Source of the DNA: a virus
IMG/VR virus record: IMGVR_UViG_3300025892_000041
Location: 1 to 44,046 of that record
Reading direction: 5' to 3' (one strand)
Length of the DNA: 44,046 nucleotides
Under the pieces are notes generated by a model. That model was not told the origin of the DNA. It did no database searches and saw nothing but the letters and a program-made list of their open reading frames with translations. Made by a program: the position numbers and the translations under genes. This document shows, one piece after another, positions 6,710-14,900 of this stretch. The first letter of the stretch is position 1; the number at the start of each line of letters is the position of its first letter.

Positions 6710-7120
6710 TTAAAATTTAAGACCTACGCCTAACATTAAGTTAGTCGTTTTCTCACCTGTGTTGTAAACAACTTTAGGATCTACAAAAATTCCTTTGTGG
6801 ATCGTAAACATTTTACCAAGACCTAAACTTAACATATCAGTGTCTAAATTAGGTGCTGATGCATAAGCAAAATATCCATTAAAGAAATATCTTGCATGTA
6901 CGTCAATAACTTGATCAGCAGTTGAATCAGCTTGTGAAATATTCAAACCTACCATAAGGTTATCAGTTACACCATATCCAACTGTTGGGTTTACGGACCA
7001 CTCAGTCCATGCTTGTCCAGAAATGTCACCTGTACCTACGTAAAAGTCACCTTTCTCCTGTGCGTTCACTCCAAAGACTAAACCTAGTCCTAAAGTTAAA
7101 CTCAAAATCATTTTTTTCAT
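6710..7120 (-). CDS. Exported outer-membrane beta-barrel protein (136 aa)
   Basis: It has a clear signal peptide (M-K-K-M-I-L-S-L-T-L-G-L-G-L-V-F-G-V-N-A, cut before Q-E-K), then alternating aromatic/polar strands (N-P-T-V-G-Y-G-V, L-M-V-G-L-N-I, A-R-Y-F-F) and a C-terminal G-V-G-L-K-F with terminal Phe, the outer-membrane insertion signal. It resembles small host outer-membrane proteins of Bacteroidota. A phage may use it to alter receptors, block superinfection or strengthen the envelope before lysis; that is inference. It has its own long leader (7121-7312) rich in palindromes, unlike other genes here. Confidence 0.85.
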   Translation of the reverse strand: MKKMILSLTLGLGLVFGVNAQEKGDFYVGTGDISGQAWTEWSVNPTVGYGVTDNLMVGLNISQADSTADQVIDVHARYFFNGYFAYASAPNLDTDMLSLGLGKMFTIHKGIFVDPKVVYNTGEKTTNLMLGVGLKF

Positions 7121-7144
7121 TTTATTGATTTTAATTAATAAATA

Positions 7145-7167
7145 ATATATAGGACCGTCCTATATAT
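7145..7167. repeat. Perfect 11+1+11 palindrome
   Basis: ATATATAGGAC and GTCCTATATAT flank a single C, about 25 bases upstream of the ATG of the outer-membrane protein. It could be a protein operator or a hairpin near the ribosome entry site. Confidence 0.85.
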
Positions 7168-7172
7168 GTTAA

Positions 7173-7193
7173 TATGTGAGACTATCTCACATA
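7173..7193. repeat. Perfect 9+3+9 inverted repeat
   Basis: TATGTGAGA and TCTCACATA flank CTA. It lies 5 bases from the preceding palindrome, so two dyads are nearly adjacent. Confidence 0.85.
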
Positions 7194-7277
7194 AATTTTT
7201 ATACTTTCTTGGAAAAACGTAGCGAATGCCACTTTTGTGCGGCATCCATAACATTTTCCTCAAATGTATGTTCATAA

Positions 7278-7299
7278 TGTACAAAATAGAATTTGTACA
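7278..7299. repeat. Perfect 8+6+8 inverted repeat
   Basis: TGTACAAA and TTTGTACA flank six bases. The geometry is typical of a dimeric helix-turn-helix operator. It lies 15 bases downstream (minus strand) of the terminator T-tract, where a promoter for the outer-membrane gene would be expected. Confidence 0.8.
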
Positions 7300-7312
7300 A
7301 CCACACTAAATT

Positions 7313-7343
7313 AAAAAACTTACGCAATTGTGAACAATGCGTA
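7313..7343 (-). terminator. Intrinsic terminator after 7354-8160
   Basis: On the minus strand TACGCA and TTGT pair with ACAA and TGCGTA (one bulged base), followed by AG and six T residues. It starts 10 bases after the stop of the upstream gene. Confidence 0.82.
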
Positions 7344-7353
7344 GTTCATAACT

Positions 7354-8160
7354 TTATTTTATTAATCTTTTAAATTGTTCCTTTAGAGTTTCACCTCTCC
7401 AGTTTACTGCTTCTTCAAATGCACCTGATGCTGATTCTTTTTCTATAGCACTATCACCTGCTGCTGCATCACTTAAATCTACACCAATATTTTCTTCTTC
7501 CATATAATCAGCTCCAGTTTCATAGTTAACTGAGAAGAATTCTTCAAATTCATCTTTAATATCTTCATCAGAAGCACCTCTAATATCTTCTATATGAGTT
7601 TTAACAAAATCAACTAAGATTTTATCATCCATTCCTGGAAATAATGATTTTATTTCTTTAACTTTGTCTAATATCATATTCATATTTTCTTCTTTTAATT
7701 CTTTATTTTCATCAACAGGACCATACATTGTAGCTGCAGACGCTAATTGATTAGCTAATTGATCTACCATACTTCTAATTCCTGTATTTTTTATTTCAGA
7801 CCAATCACCATCATCTTCATACCAAATATAAGCATAATCGGCACCATAACCATCAATGTGTTTAGCCATTTCAAGTAACGCATCTTCCCAATCTAATTGA
7901 TCTCCAGTTCCTAGATCTCTACCAAGTTCTATTTTATCAGGATTCCTTTTGTTATTTGGAAAAACGTTAGATACTATATCACCATCATCTTCAAAATATG
8001 AAATATATCCTTTATTTGCTACATCTCTAGCTCTTTTATTTCTACTATAGTATGTATCTAATATTTTTCCTAAATGATCAGGGTAACCATCATAGTGATT
8101 ATAAGTAGTAGTTAATACTCCATCATCATCTAAATACCCTATAAGTGCTCTTGTTGCCAT
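7354..8160 (-). CDS. Phage protein with N-terminal 'ATRALIGY' domain, 268 aa
   Basis: The first 120 residues (M-A-T-R-A-L-I-G-Y, then Y-N-H-Y-D-G-Y-P-D-H-L-G-K-I-L, later Y-A-Y-I-W-Y-E-D-D-G-D-W) match a widespread but uncharacterised phage family that begins M-A-T-R-S-x-I-G and has a W/Y-D-G-Y-P motif. The second half is acidic and helical, ending in W-R-G-E-T-L-K-E-Q-F-K-R-L, and appears to be a separate extension. It follows the 239-residue gene by 6 bases and is the last gene before a terminator. Its role is unknown. Confidence 0.8.
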   Translation of the reverse strand: MATRALIGYLDDDGVLTTTYNHYDGYPDHLGKILDTYYSRNKRARDVANKGYISYFEDDGDIVSNVFPNNKRNPDKIELGRDLGTGDQLDWEDALLEMAKHIDGYGADYAYIWYEDDGDWSEIKNTGIRSMVDQLANQLASAATMYGPVDENKELKEENMNMILDKVKEIKSLFPGMDDKILVDFVKTHIEDIRGASDEDIKDEFEEFFSVNYETGADYMEEENIGVDLSDAAAGDSAIEKESASGAFEEAVNWRGETLKEQFKRLIK

Positions 8161-8166
8161 ATTATT

Positions 8167-8886
8167 TTAATATTTATATTCTTCTTCATCCATTGTAGAA
8201 TTCATTGAATTATCTGGCGCATCATGTGGTTCTACATTATATTCATCAACAATTTCTTTTTTAGCTTTTTTCTTACCATTTACTTTGTCTAATTGTTTTT
8301 CATATAATTTTTTAGACCTTTCTAAGAGTTTAATTTCTTTTTGCATTTCTTTAACTCTTTTCTTATCTATTAATTCTGATAGATTTTCATCTTCTTGAAC
8401 CATATTAATTCTACTATTTTTAGCTTCAATAGCTTCATCAATAGCATTAATTTTAGCTTCTAAAGTAGTAATAGCTCCTGCTTTATCTATTTCAGCTAAT
8501 TTTTTATCTAAATCAGATTTTTTACCTTCGTTAATAACACCTTCAGTGATTGGAGTTAATATATAATCTCCATCTTTATGTTTTTTAACTTTAGACATTG
8601 CATCAATGATTTTCATCATTTTTAATTTTGATATACCTAATTCATCTGCTAAGTCTTCAAATGGATCTTTTCCTGCTGCTCCACCTTCATCTGAAAGTAC
8701 TTTTTCTACTTTTTTCTCAACATCTTTTTCATCTACTTTATCTTCAGCTTTTTTAGCTTCATAAGCAGCTTGTACACTTTCTAGTGTTGGTAATGGCTCT
8801 CCAGTTTTTCTAGTATCATATCCTGGGGCATTTTCGTTTAATAACGTTTTTTCGCTAACAAACTTTTTAAGGTCAAAATTATCCAT
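8167..8886 (-). CDS. Charged coiled-coil protein, 239 aa
   Basis: It is highly charged. It opens with F-D-L-K-K-F-V-S-E and L-L-N-E-N, then a Lys/Glu-rich helix (residues 45-70), a compact L-A-D-E-L-G-I-S-K-L-K-M-M-K-I-I segment, and a long coiled coil (about 120-210). The F-D-L-K-K-F start and the Asn-Glu motif resemble the N-terminal tags of other proteins in this genome (compare 11337-11714), suggesting a shared processing or scaffold-associated region; this is speculative. It carries the late element AATATTTATAACAAAAT directly in front (8895-8910), so it is probably a late, virion-associated gene. Confidence 0.75.
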   Translation of the reverse strand: MDNFDLKKFVSEKTLLNENAPGYDTRKTGEPLPTLESVQAAYEAKKAEDKVDEKDVEKKVEKVLSDEGGAAGKDPFEDLADELGISKLKMMKIIDAMSKVKKHKDGDYILTPITEGVINEGKKSDLDKKLAEIDKAGAITTLEAKINAIDEAIEAKNSRINMVQEDENLSELIDKKRVKEMQKEIKLLERSKKLYEKQLDKVNGKKKAKKEIVDEYNVEPHDAPDNSMNSTMDEEEYKY

Positions 8887-8894
8887 GTTTTTGT

Positions 8895-8910
8895 ATTTTG
8901 TTATAAATAT
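8895..8910 (-). promoter_or_regulatory. Late-promoter-like element upstream of 8167-8886
   Basis: ATATTTATAACAAAAT on the minus strand, ending 8 bases before the ATG. It is identical to the copies in front of the sheath and tape measure genes. Confidence 0.65.
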
Positions 8911-8917
8911 ATAAAAA

Positions 8918-9328
8918 TTAAGCTAGATTATATTTTTTGCTATATTCCTTAATAAATGATAAACCTACGCCTATATCTAGTATTTCTGCTTTTTCAGGGA
9001 CACCTGGCAGTTTTTTAGCTGTTAAAATATAATCAATATTTTCATTTTTCCATACTTTTATTTTAGTTTTAGCATTAGAACGATTTGATGTTTTAAAAGC
9101 CATAACAACCGGCATTTTTCCGTATGCCTTACCTTTTTCTATTTTAATTTTTTCTGTTCGTTCTCCTTTAGGTGGAAATTGTTCTACTTTATAAGCGCCA
9201 TTTTTAGATTTTTTATCATCAAAATGCCAAATAGATTTACTACCTAATTCAGGTTTTGTTGGATATTCTAAAAATTCTAAAGTATACTTAGTTTTACGAA
9301 CTACATTTTCTGATGGTCTACCTCTCAT
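8918..9328 (-). CDS. Hypothetical protein, 136 aa, basic
   Basis: A Lys-rich, beta-strand-like protein starting M-R-G-R-P-S-E-N; G-R-P resembles an AT-hook core, but a single copy is weak evidence. It contains Y-T-L-E-F-L-E-Y, V-V-M-A-F-K-T-S-N-R and Y-I-L-T-A-K-K-L-P. It may bind nucleic acid because of its charge. It has its own host-type promoter at 9352-9381, so it may be expressed early. No family is recognised. Confidence 0.72.
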   Translation of the reverse strand: MRGRPSENVVRKTKYTLEFLEYPTKPELGSKSIWHFDDKKSKNGAYKVEQFPPKGERTEKIKIEKGKAYGKMPVVMAFKTSNRSNAKTKIKVWKNENIDYILTAKKLPGVPEKAEILDIGVGLSFIKEYSKKYNLA

Positions 9329-9351
9329 ATGTTTTATTTATTTATAGGATA

Positions 9352-9381
9352 AATATACGAAAAGTATCTTGGAAAGCCTAA
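9352..9381 (-). promoter_or_regulatory. Host-type promoter upstream of 8918-9328
   Basis: TTAGG, 18 bases, GTATATTTATCC on the minus strand, with the spacer ending TACTTTTC. It fits the recurrent TTTGG-N18-GTATATT geometry with one mismatch in the -33 box. Confidence 0.62.
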
Positions 9382-9388
9382 TTTTTTA

Positions 9389-10570
9389 TTAATTATTTTT
9401 ATTAGGTTTTTTTATTTTAGATAATTTTTCAAAATACCAATTAGAATCCCACCCCCCATCTTCTTTTTCCTTTTTTAAATTTTCTACAGTATTTTTATAT
9501 TTTAATTCTTCTTCATCAATTATTCCATCTTTATTTAAATCAAACTCATCATAATGTAATCCATCATTACCATTTTGACCTATAATATCCATTCGTTCAC
9601 CAAATTCCCCTTCTTTTTTTAGTTTTTCTTGATTTTCTTTTACTCGTTGTTTTAAATATTCAGATGGTATTGGATATTCTTTATTAAACTCCATTCCATC
9701 AGGAACAGACATTTTTACTTTTTTTGGTTGTCTTATTCTTATTGGTTGTGGGATAAAAGAGGGGGATTTAATCTGGTCAAAAGCAAAGTTAGCTGCTACT
9801 ACTAAAGCAATTGCTAAGGGATCAAATACAAAAATAATAGTTAAAAGTAACCAATTAATAATTTTATCCATAGGGGTTCCAGTTAATCCTGATAGATATT
9901 TTAAAGGACCTAATTCACTAGAAACAGCATCACTAGTTTTTACTTCAACTATTTCAGTTTCATATTGAAATATTTTATCATTTAAATCATCAACTTTAGA
10001 ATTTATTATTGTTTGTCTATCTATTGCTTGATCTAATTGTTTTTCTAAAGCTCTACGGGTTGATGATGAGGTTGTTGTAACTATATTACCACTTGTGTCT
10101 GTATACTGTATTACATTGTTGCTTAAACCATTACGTAAACTTGTTATGGATTTATTTATACTTGATTTTTCTTCATTATATACAATTAGTTGTTCTTTTA
10201 TATTATCTCTTTTAGTTTCTATTAAAGTAATTTGGGCATCTATATTTCCGGATTTGGCAGCAGTTTCTTGATAGGCTGCAGATAAAAACCCATAAATACC
10301 CATAGATGTAATTAATATTAATACTACACAGGCTATAGATAAATAATATTTTAATAATTTAGGTAATGTTTTTCTGTATTGATATAAAAGAGATGCTATA
10401 ACTAATTTAGCTATTTCTAATGATGCCGCCATTACTATAACTGCAAATGCTGCTCCTGCAAATAATTTACTTAAACCACTAATTGAATAAAATGCTGCTG
10501 ATAATGAAACTGATAATGCTGAAAAGGCAATTAACAGAGGAAATAATCTCACTTGGATGTTTTTCCACAT
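9389..10570 (-). CDS. Four-span membrane protein with coiled coil and EF-hand
   Basis: This 393-residue protein has three membrane spans near the N-terminus (about 9-30, 36-62, 74-98), then a long coiled coil (about 110-220, I-E-T-K-R-D-N-I-K-E-Q-L and similar), a fourth span (about 229-258), and a basic, Pro-rich tail. Near the end residues 344-355 read D-L-N-K-D-G-I-I-D-E-E-E, a textbook EF-hand calcium loop with Asp/Asn at 1, 3, 5 and 9, Gly at 6 and Glu at 12. The coiled coil lies between two spans and so is probably periplasmic. It follows the transpeptidase-like gene by 14 bases in the lysis/envelope block. No named family is recognised. Confidence 0.82.
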   Translation of the reverse strand: MWKNIQVRLFPLLIAFSALSVSLSAAFYSISGLSKLFAGAAFAVIVMAASLEIAKLVIASLLYQYRKTLPKLLKYYLSIACVVLILITSMGIYGFLSAAYQETAAKSGNIDAQITLIETKRDNIKEQLIVYNEEKSSINKSITSLRNGLSNNVIQYTDTSGNIVTTTSSSTRRALEKQLDQAIDRQTIINSKVDDLNDKIFQYETEIVEVKTSDAVSSELGPLKYLSGLTGTPMDKIINWLLLTIIFVFDPLAIALVVAANFAFDQIKSPSFIPQPIRIRQPKKVKMSVPDGMEFNKEYPIPSEYLKQRVKENQEKLKKEGEFGERMDIIGQNGNDGLHYDEFDLNKDGIIDEEELKYKNTVENLKKEKEDGGWDSNWYFEKLSKIKKPNKNN

Positions 10571-10584
10571 AACTTAAATTTTAA

Positions 10585-11193
10585 TTAAATAATATCTTTT
10601 GACTCAATAAGAGTATAAGTAAATGAATTACCCCAAAGATCTTTTGATTGGTTACATATTTTCATAAATACAGCAAAATCATCATTTGATGATATTACTT
10701 GACAACCTGCTGACCATTTATCTACTCTTGTTGATTTACCTCCTGTTTTAGCAGTTGCTCTATGAATATTAATTCCAAAAATACCTTTATCAATATCTTC
10801 TTCTAAACAATCATAAATTCCATCTTGATTATCATCACGATAAACTTCTAAAGGTTTTTGTTGTCTTAATGCTTCATATTTTCCTTGGTGTAAACCAATT
10901 TTATGAGAACTTCTATATTGCCCTGGTTTTAAAATTGCTACACCATTAGGATTAAGTAAATTTTCTACCCAATGAGTTCCTGGGTCTGTAGTACATTTAA
11001 AGCAGTGAAATTTCCATTCACTATCTAATTTATAAGATAAAGTAATACAATCATCAAATGCATTTGTAACTCTATTTTTTGTTTCTGAATTTCTAACTCC
11101 TACAATGTTAAGATTAAGATCTCCTGACTTAAAATATCTATAACCTTTTTTAGCCATAGCATTTTCTATTTGTTCTCTTGTATAACAATTCAT
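10585..11193 (-). CDS. L,D-transpeptidase-like peptidoglycan enzyme, candidate endolysin
   Basis: This 202-residue protein contains G-I-F-G-I-N-I-H-R (His144) followed 16 residues later by W-S-A-G-C-Q-V-I (Cys164). This spacing and order match the His...(S/T)-x-G-C catalytic motif of YkuD-like L,D-transpeptidases, as in W-S-A-G-C-Q variants found in Bacteroidota and their phages. A D-N-Q-D-G-I-Y-D loop (121-128) could bind calcium. No signal peptide is present, so release would depend on a holin. It directly follows a small lipoprotein gene and lies near a holin-like gene, fitting an endolysin role. Whether it cuts or crosslinks peptidoglycan cannot be told from sequence. Confidence 0.65.
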   Translation of the reverse strand: MNCYTREQIENAMAKKGYRYFKSGDLNLNIVGVRNSETKNRVTNAFDDCITLSYKLDSEWKFHCFKCTTDPGTHWVENLLNPNGVAILKPGQYRSSHKIGLHQGKYEALRQQKPLEVYRDDNQDGIYDCLEEDIDKGIFGINIHRATAKTGGKSTRVDKWSAGCQVISSNDDFAVFMKICNQSKDLWGNSFTYTLIESKDII

Positions 11194-11199
11194 AGTTTA

Positions 11200-11337
11200 T
11201 TATTTAATTGTGTCTTTTGTTGTTAAATCTTTAATTGTTCCATCTGCTTGTATTGATCCTGCTAATGGTTTATCTAATTTTTCATTACTACTACATCCTA
11301 TAAATAAAAATAAAAATAAAAGTAATAATTTTTTCAT
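11200..11337 (-). CDS. Small lipoprotein, candidate o-spanin
   Basis: A 45-residue open frame starts at ATG 11335-11337. The first 14 residues are M-K-K plus a Leu/Phe-rich core, then F-I-G-C gives a lipobox with Cys15 as the lipidated residue; the mature part of about 30 residues is polar. Size and type match outer-membrane spanin subunits (Rz1-like). It sits 6 bases before the transpeptidase-like gene and near a holin-like gene, which favours a lysis role, though a host-envelope role is possible. Confidence 0.75.
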   Translation of the reverse strand: MKKLLLLFLFLFIGCSSNEKLDKPLAGSIQADGTIKDLTTKDTIK

Positions 11338-11714
11338 TATTTTTTTGTATTAGTTTTAATAATATTTTTAATAATACGCCTTAATATTAAATTATCTTCA
11401 TTTGCTGACATATTAATAAAGGCTTCTAAATAATTAATGTCATCATTACTTAAACTATGACCTTCAGCTAAATACGAAGGTTTAAATTGATTAACTATTT
11501 GATCTACAGCTTTATATAAATCTAATTTATACCCTGGTGATCTAAATGATCCTCCTACTTGTTCTAAAGCTTTTACAGCTTTATTCATTTCAATCATTAA
11601 TTGTCTAGTAAATTGATCAATTACAGCTTGTGCTTGTTTTTCTTCACCTTGGGAAACAGTTCCATCTGGATTAGCTTCATTAAGAAATACTCTAAAGTTT
11701 TTTAATTCTTCCAT
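11337..11714 (-). CDS. Hypothetical protein, 125 aa
   Basis: I use the ATG at 11712-11714 (M-E-E-L-K-N-F-R-V-F-L-N-E) rather than an upstream TTG that would overlap the previous gene. This ATG is 4 bases after the stop of the holin-like gene. The protein is helical, with F-R-V-F-L-N-E-A-N-P-D-G at the start, resembling the N-terminal tag at 8167-8886. Its last base overlaps the lipoprotein start (TAATG-type coupling). Function is unknown; a small virion or scaffold role is a guess. Confidence 0.75.
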   Translation of the reverse strand: MEELKNFRVFLNEANPDGTVSQGEEKQAQAVIDQFTRQLMIEMNKAVKALEQVGGSFRSPGYKLDLYKAVDQIVNQFKPSYLAEGHSLSNDDINYLEAFINMSANEDNLILRRIIKNIIKTNTKK

Positions 11715-11718
11715 ATTT

Positions 11719-11934
11719 TTATTTTTTTGCAAATTTTTCAGCCCCTGCTATTCCAAAACAACCTATTACAACCCATGTAAATGAATCATATATTGTTTCA
11801 TTGATTACTAAATCTTTGCCTGTGTATCCAGTTAATAAATCTAATAAAGCAAATAATACCATTACTAAAAAAGCTATAAAACCTACTACAGTTTTTTCAT
11901 TCCACTCATTATCATTTTTGAATATTGACCACAT
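11719..11934 (-). CDS. Holin-like two-span membrane protein
   Basis: A 71-residue protein with a short charged N-terminus (N-D-N-E-W-N-E-K), span one at about 15-37 (V-V-G-F-I-A-F-L-V-M-V-L-F-A-L-L), a loop T-G-Y-T-G-K-D-L, span two at about 50-66 (F-T-W-V-V-I-G-C-F-G-I-A) and a basic end A-E-K-F-A-K-K. This is the usual size and topology of class II phage holins. It is close upstream of the lipoprotein and transpeptidase-like genes, so a holin / spanin / endolysin set is likely. Confidence 0.68.
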   Translation of the reverse strand: MWSIFKNDNEWNEKTVVGFIAFLVMVLFALLDLLTGYTGKDLVINETIYDSFTWVVIGCFGIAGAEKFAKK

Positions 11935-11940
11935 AATTTT

Positions 11941-14900
11941 TTAATTTTTAATTATTCTTTTACTATATCTTTTATCTTCATGTATTATTGTCATATTATA
12001 AATACCTGAAGGGAAATTATTTATATCAATTCTATTAGAAGCATTATTAGATTTAATTAATAATTTACCAGTCATATCATAAAGTTCAACTTCTATTTTT
12101 AATCTAGTTTCTATATGAATTAATCCTCTTGTTGGGTTGGGATAAACAACTATACCTAAAGCAGAAACATCAGGAATATTAGTTGGCCAACCTAATTGAC
12201 AATAATCATACATTGATTGGCATGTAGGATCCCAATCATTTGTACAACAATAATCATCTACATCTATTACCCAGGCATAACATTCATCATTTAACCAATA
12301 AGGTATTCCAGGTCCTCCATAACAACCAGCATCATATAAACATGCTGTTGAATCTGAAGTATTTGCTAAAGGATCATAATTGAATGCTGAAACATCAGTA
12401 CAACCTGTTATAGGTAAAATACAAGTTCCATTATCTGTGTTTGCTAATATGTCATAATTTAGAGCTGTAGAATCAGTACATCCAAATATTACTGGTGTAC
12501 AAGATCCATTATCAGTATTTGCTAAAGGATTATAGTTAAATGCTGTTGCATCCATACAACCATAAATGTAAGGAATACAACTACCATCATCACTATTTGC
12601 TAAAGGATCATAATTAAATTGTGTAGGATCAGTACAACCATAAACGTATGGTAGACATGAACCATCATTTACATTAGCAAGTGGGTTAAAATTAAATGCT
12701 GTTGAATCAGTACAACCTAATACCGTAGCTATACATGAACCATCATCAGTATTTGCTAATGAATTATAATTAATTGCAGTAGAATCTGTGCATCCTAAAA
12801 TTATTGCTATACAAGAATTATCATTTGTATTTGCTAGAGGATTGTAATTTAAAGCAGTTGAATCTGTACAGCCATATACAAATGGAATACAGGATCCATT
12901 ATCAGTGTTTGCTAAAGGATTATAATTGAATTGGGTATTATCAGTACAACCATAAATATAAGGTATACAAGATCCATTATCTGTATTTGCTAAAAGATCA
13001 TAATTGTATTGAGTTGGATCTATACACCCATATACAAAAGGAATACATGAACCATCATCTGTATTTGCTAATGGGTCAAAATTAAATTGTGTTGCATCAG
13101 TACAACCATAAATATAAGGTATACAACTTCCATCATTAGTATTAGCAAGTGGATTATAATTAAAATAATTTGGATCTGTGCAACCATAAATAATTCCTAA
13201 ACATGATCCATCTTCAGTATTTGCTAATGGATTGTAGTTAATTGCTGATGTATCAGTACAACCTAAAACAACAGGAATACAACTTCCATTACTTGTATTT
13301 GCTAATGGGTCATAGTTAAATGCTGTTGAATCCATACAACCATATACAAAGGGAATACAACTCCCATTATCTGTATTTGCTGAAGAGTTAAAATTAAATT
13401 GTGTTGGATCTGTACAACCAAACACAACAGGTACACAAGACCCATTGTCTGTATTAGCTAAAGGATCATAGTTAAATGCTAAAGGATCAGTACAACCATA
13501 AATTGGTAAAATACATGTTCCATTATCATCTGTTGCTGTGATATCAAAATTTAAAGCAATAGGATTAGTACAACCAGGTATTTCTAATTCATCACAAATA
13601 CCATCTCCATCTGTATCTAATAAACATACATTATTACAATCATAATATTGTGCTGGATATTGGCATCCATTATTAACTGTTGCTGTTATATCAAAATTAC
13701 AGGCAACTGTATCCATACAACCAATATAATAACACGAACCATCATCAAAATTAGCGAATGAATTATAATTATCTGCTGTTGAATCAGTACAACCATTAAT
13801 AAAAGGTATACATGAACCATCATCTACATTTGCTAATGGGTTGTAATTTATTGCAAATACATTCATACAACCTAAAATGTAAGGTATACATGAACCATCA
13901 TCTACATTAGCTGTAGAATCATAATTAAATGCTAATGAATCCATACAACCTAATATTGTAGGAATACAATAATCACCACAAAATGGCACTGCAGAATATG
14001 TTACCCAAAATGGTGAGCTAAAAGATTGTAATGCACCTTGACCATTATTAGCAAAAGGATTAACACCTTCATGCATTAATACAACACCATCTGCATTTGT
14101 TAGTTTAAATGAATTATGCCAAGTTTGAAATTGTACTTCTTCTGGTGGTTGTTGTGGCCCACCTACTTCAAAATAATATACGTTAACAGGAATACCTGCG
14201 TCTAATACTAATAAAAATGAATCTTGATAACTACCAGGACCCATTGTAAATGTACCAAAATTAATTCCATTTTGATAAACACCAATATATGAATTACCCC
14301 AACCATCACCACCAGCATCACCAATCCATAATTGATATTGACAATCAGGTACTATATCATTAATAGTTGCATTAGGATTATAATTAAAAGCAGAAGAATC
14401 AGTACAACCATAAATGTGTAAATTAACACATGAACCATCGTCAATTGTAGCTAATGGGTTATATTCTTGATAATCATCATCCATACAACCATATATTGGA
14501 GGAGATGATAAACAAGGTACACCAAATTGTTGTCCTGAATATAATACATTTCCAAATCCAGGATTATCCATCCACCATATAGTATCTCCTAAACAATCAT
14601 ATATAACAACCATCCCATCTAATGAACCACCTGAAGTAGTTCCTGCCATACCATCACCATATGTATCTGTTATAATTAATTCAAATCCTGCTGTTTGGTC
14701 TACACAAAAATTATAAGTATAAGTTTGACCTATATCATTAAAATTATATGCTCCTGGAAGTTCTTCTTGTAATACACCATAACCACCACTTGTAATAGAC
14801 CAACCAGTTTCACTTGGCCAGTTATCAAATGTAATTTCCATTGTAATTTGATAAGTTGTGTTTGTATCACAAGTTGTACCAGCACATGAACCATCATCAA

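Larger units (their letters stand above)
7121..7312 (-). other. Long leader/regulatory region with serial palindromes
   Basis: This 192-base stretch separates the terminator at 7313-7343 from the outer-membrane protein gene and is the longest non-coding-looking piece of the window. It holds three perfect dyads (listed separately) plus an imperfect stem at 7226-7245 (ATGCCAC/GTGCGGCAT). A 46-codon open frame, from an ATG in TTATGAACAT near 7276 down to a TAA near 7136, runs through it but looks unlike its neighbours. Either tandem operators or a structured 5' untranslated RNA would explain it. No clear TTTGG-N18-GTATATT promoter is visible. Confidence 0.55.

Noticed and set aside
8895-8910. 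TATAAATA on the plus strand as a T4 late promoter
   Set aside because: The T4-like string reads correctly only on the plus strand, where no genes follow. The element is therefore listed as a minus-strand element with its own consensus.
12340-13575. Regularly spaced repeats that might suggest a CRISPR array
   Set aside because: The period of 78 bases is a multiple of three inside one long open frame, and there are no unique spacers between identical repeats; it is a protein repeat.
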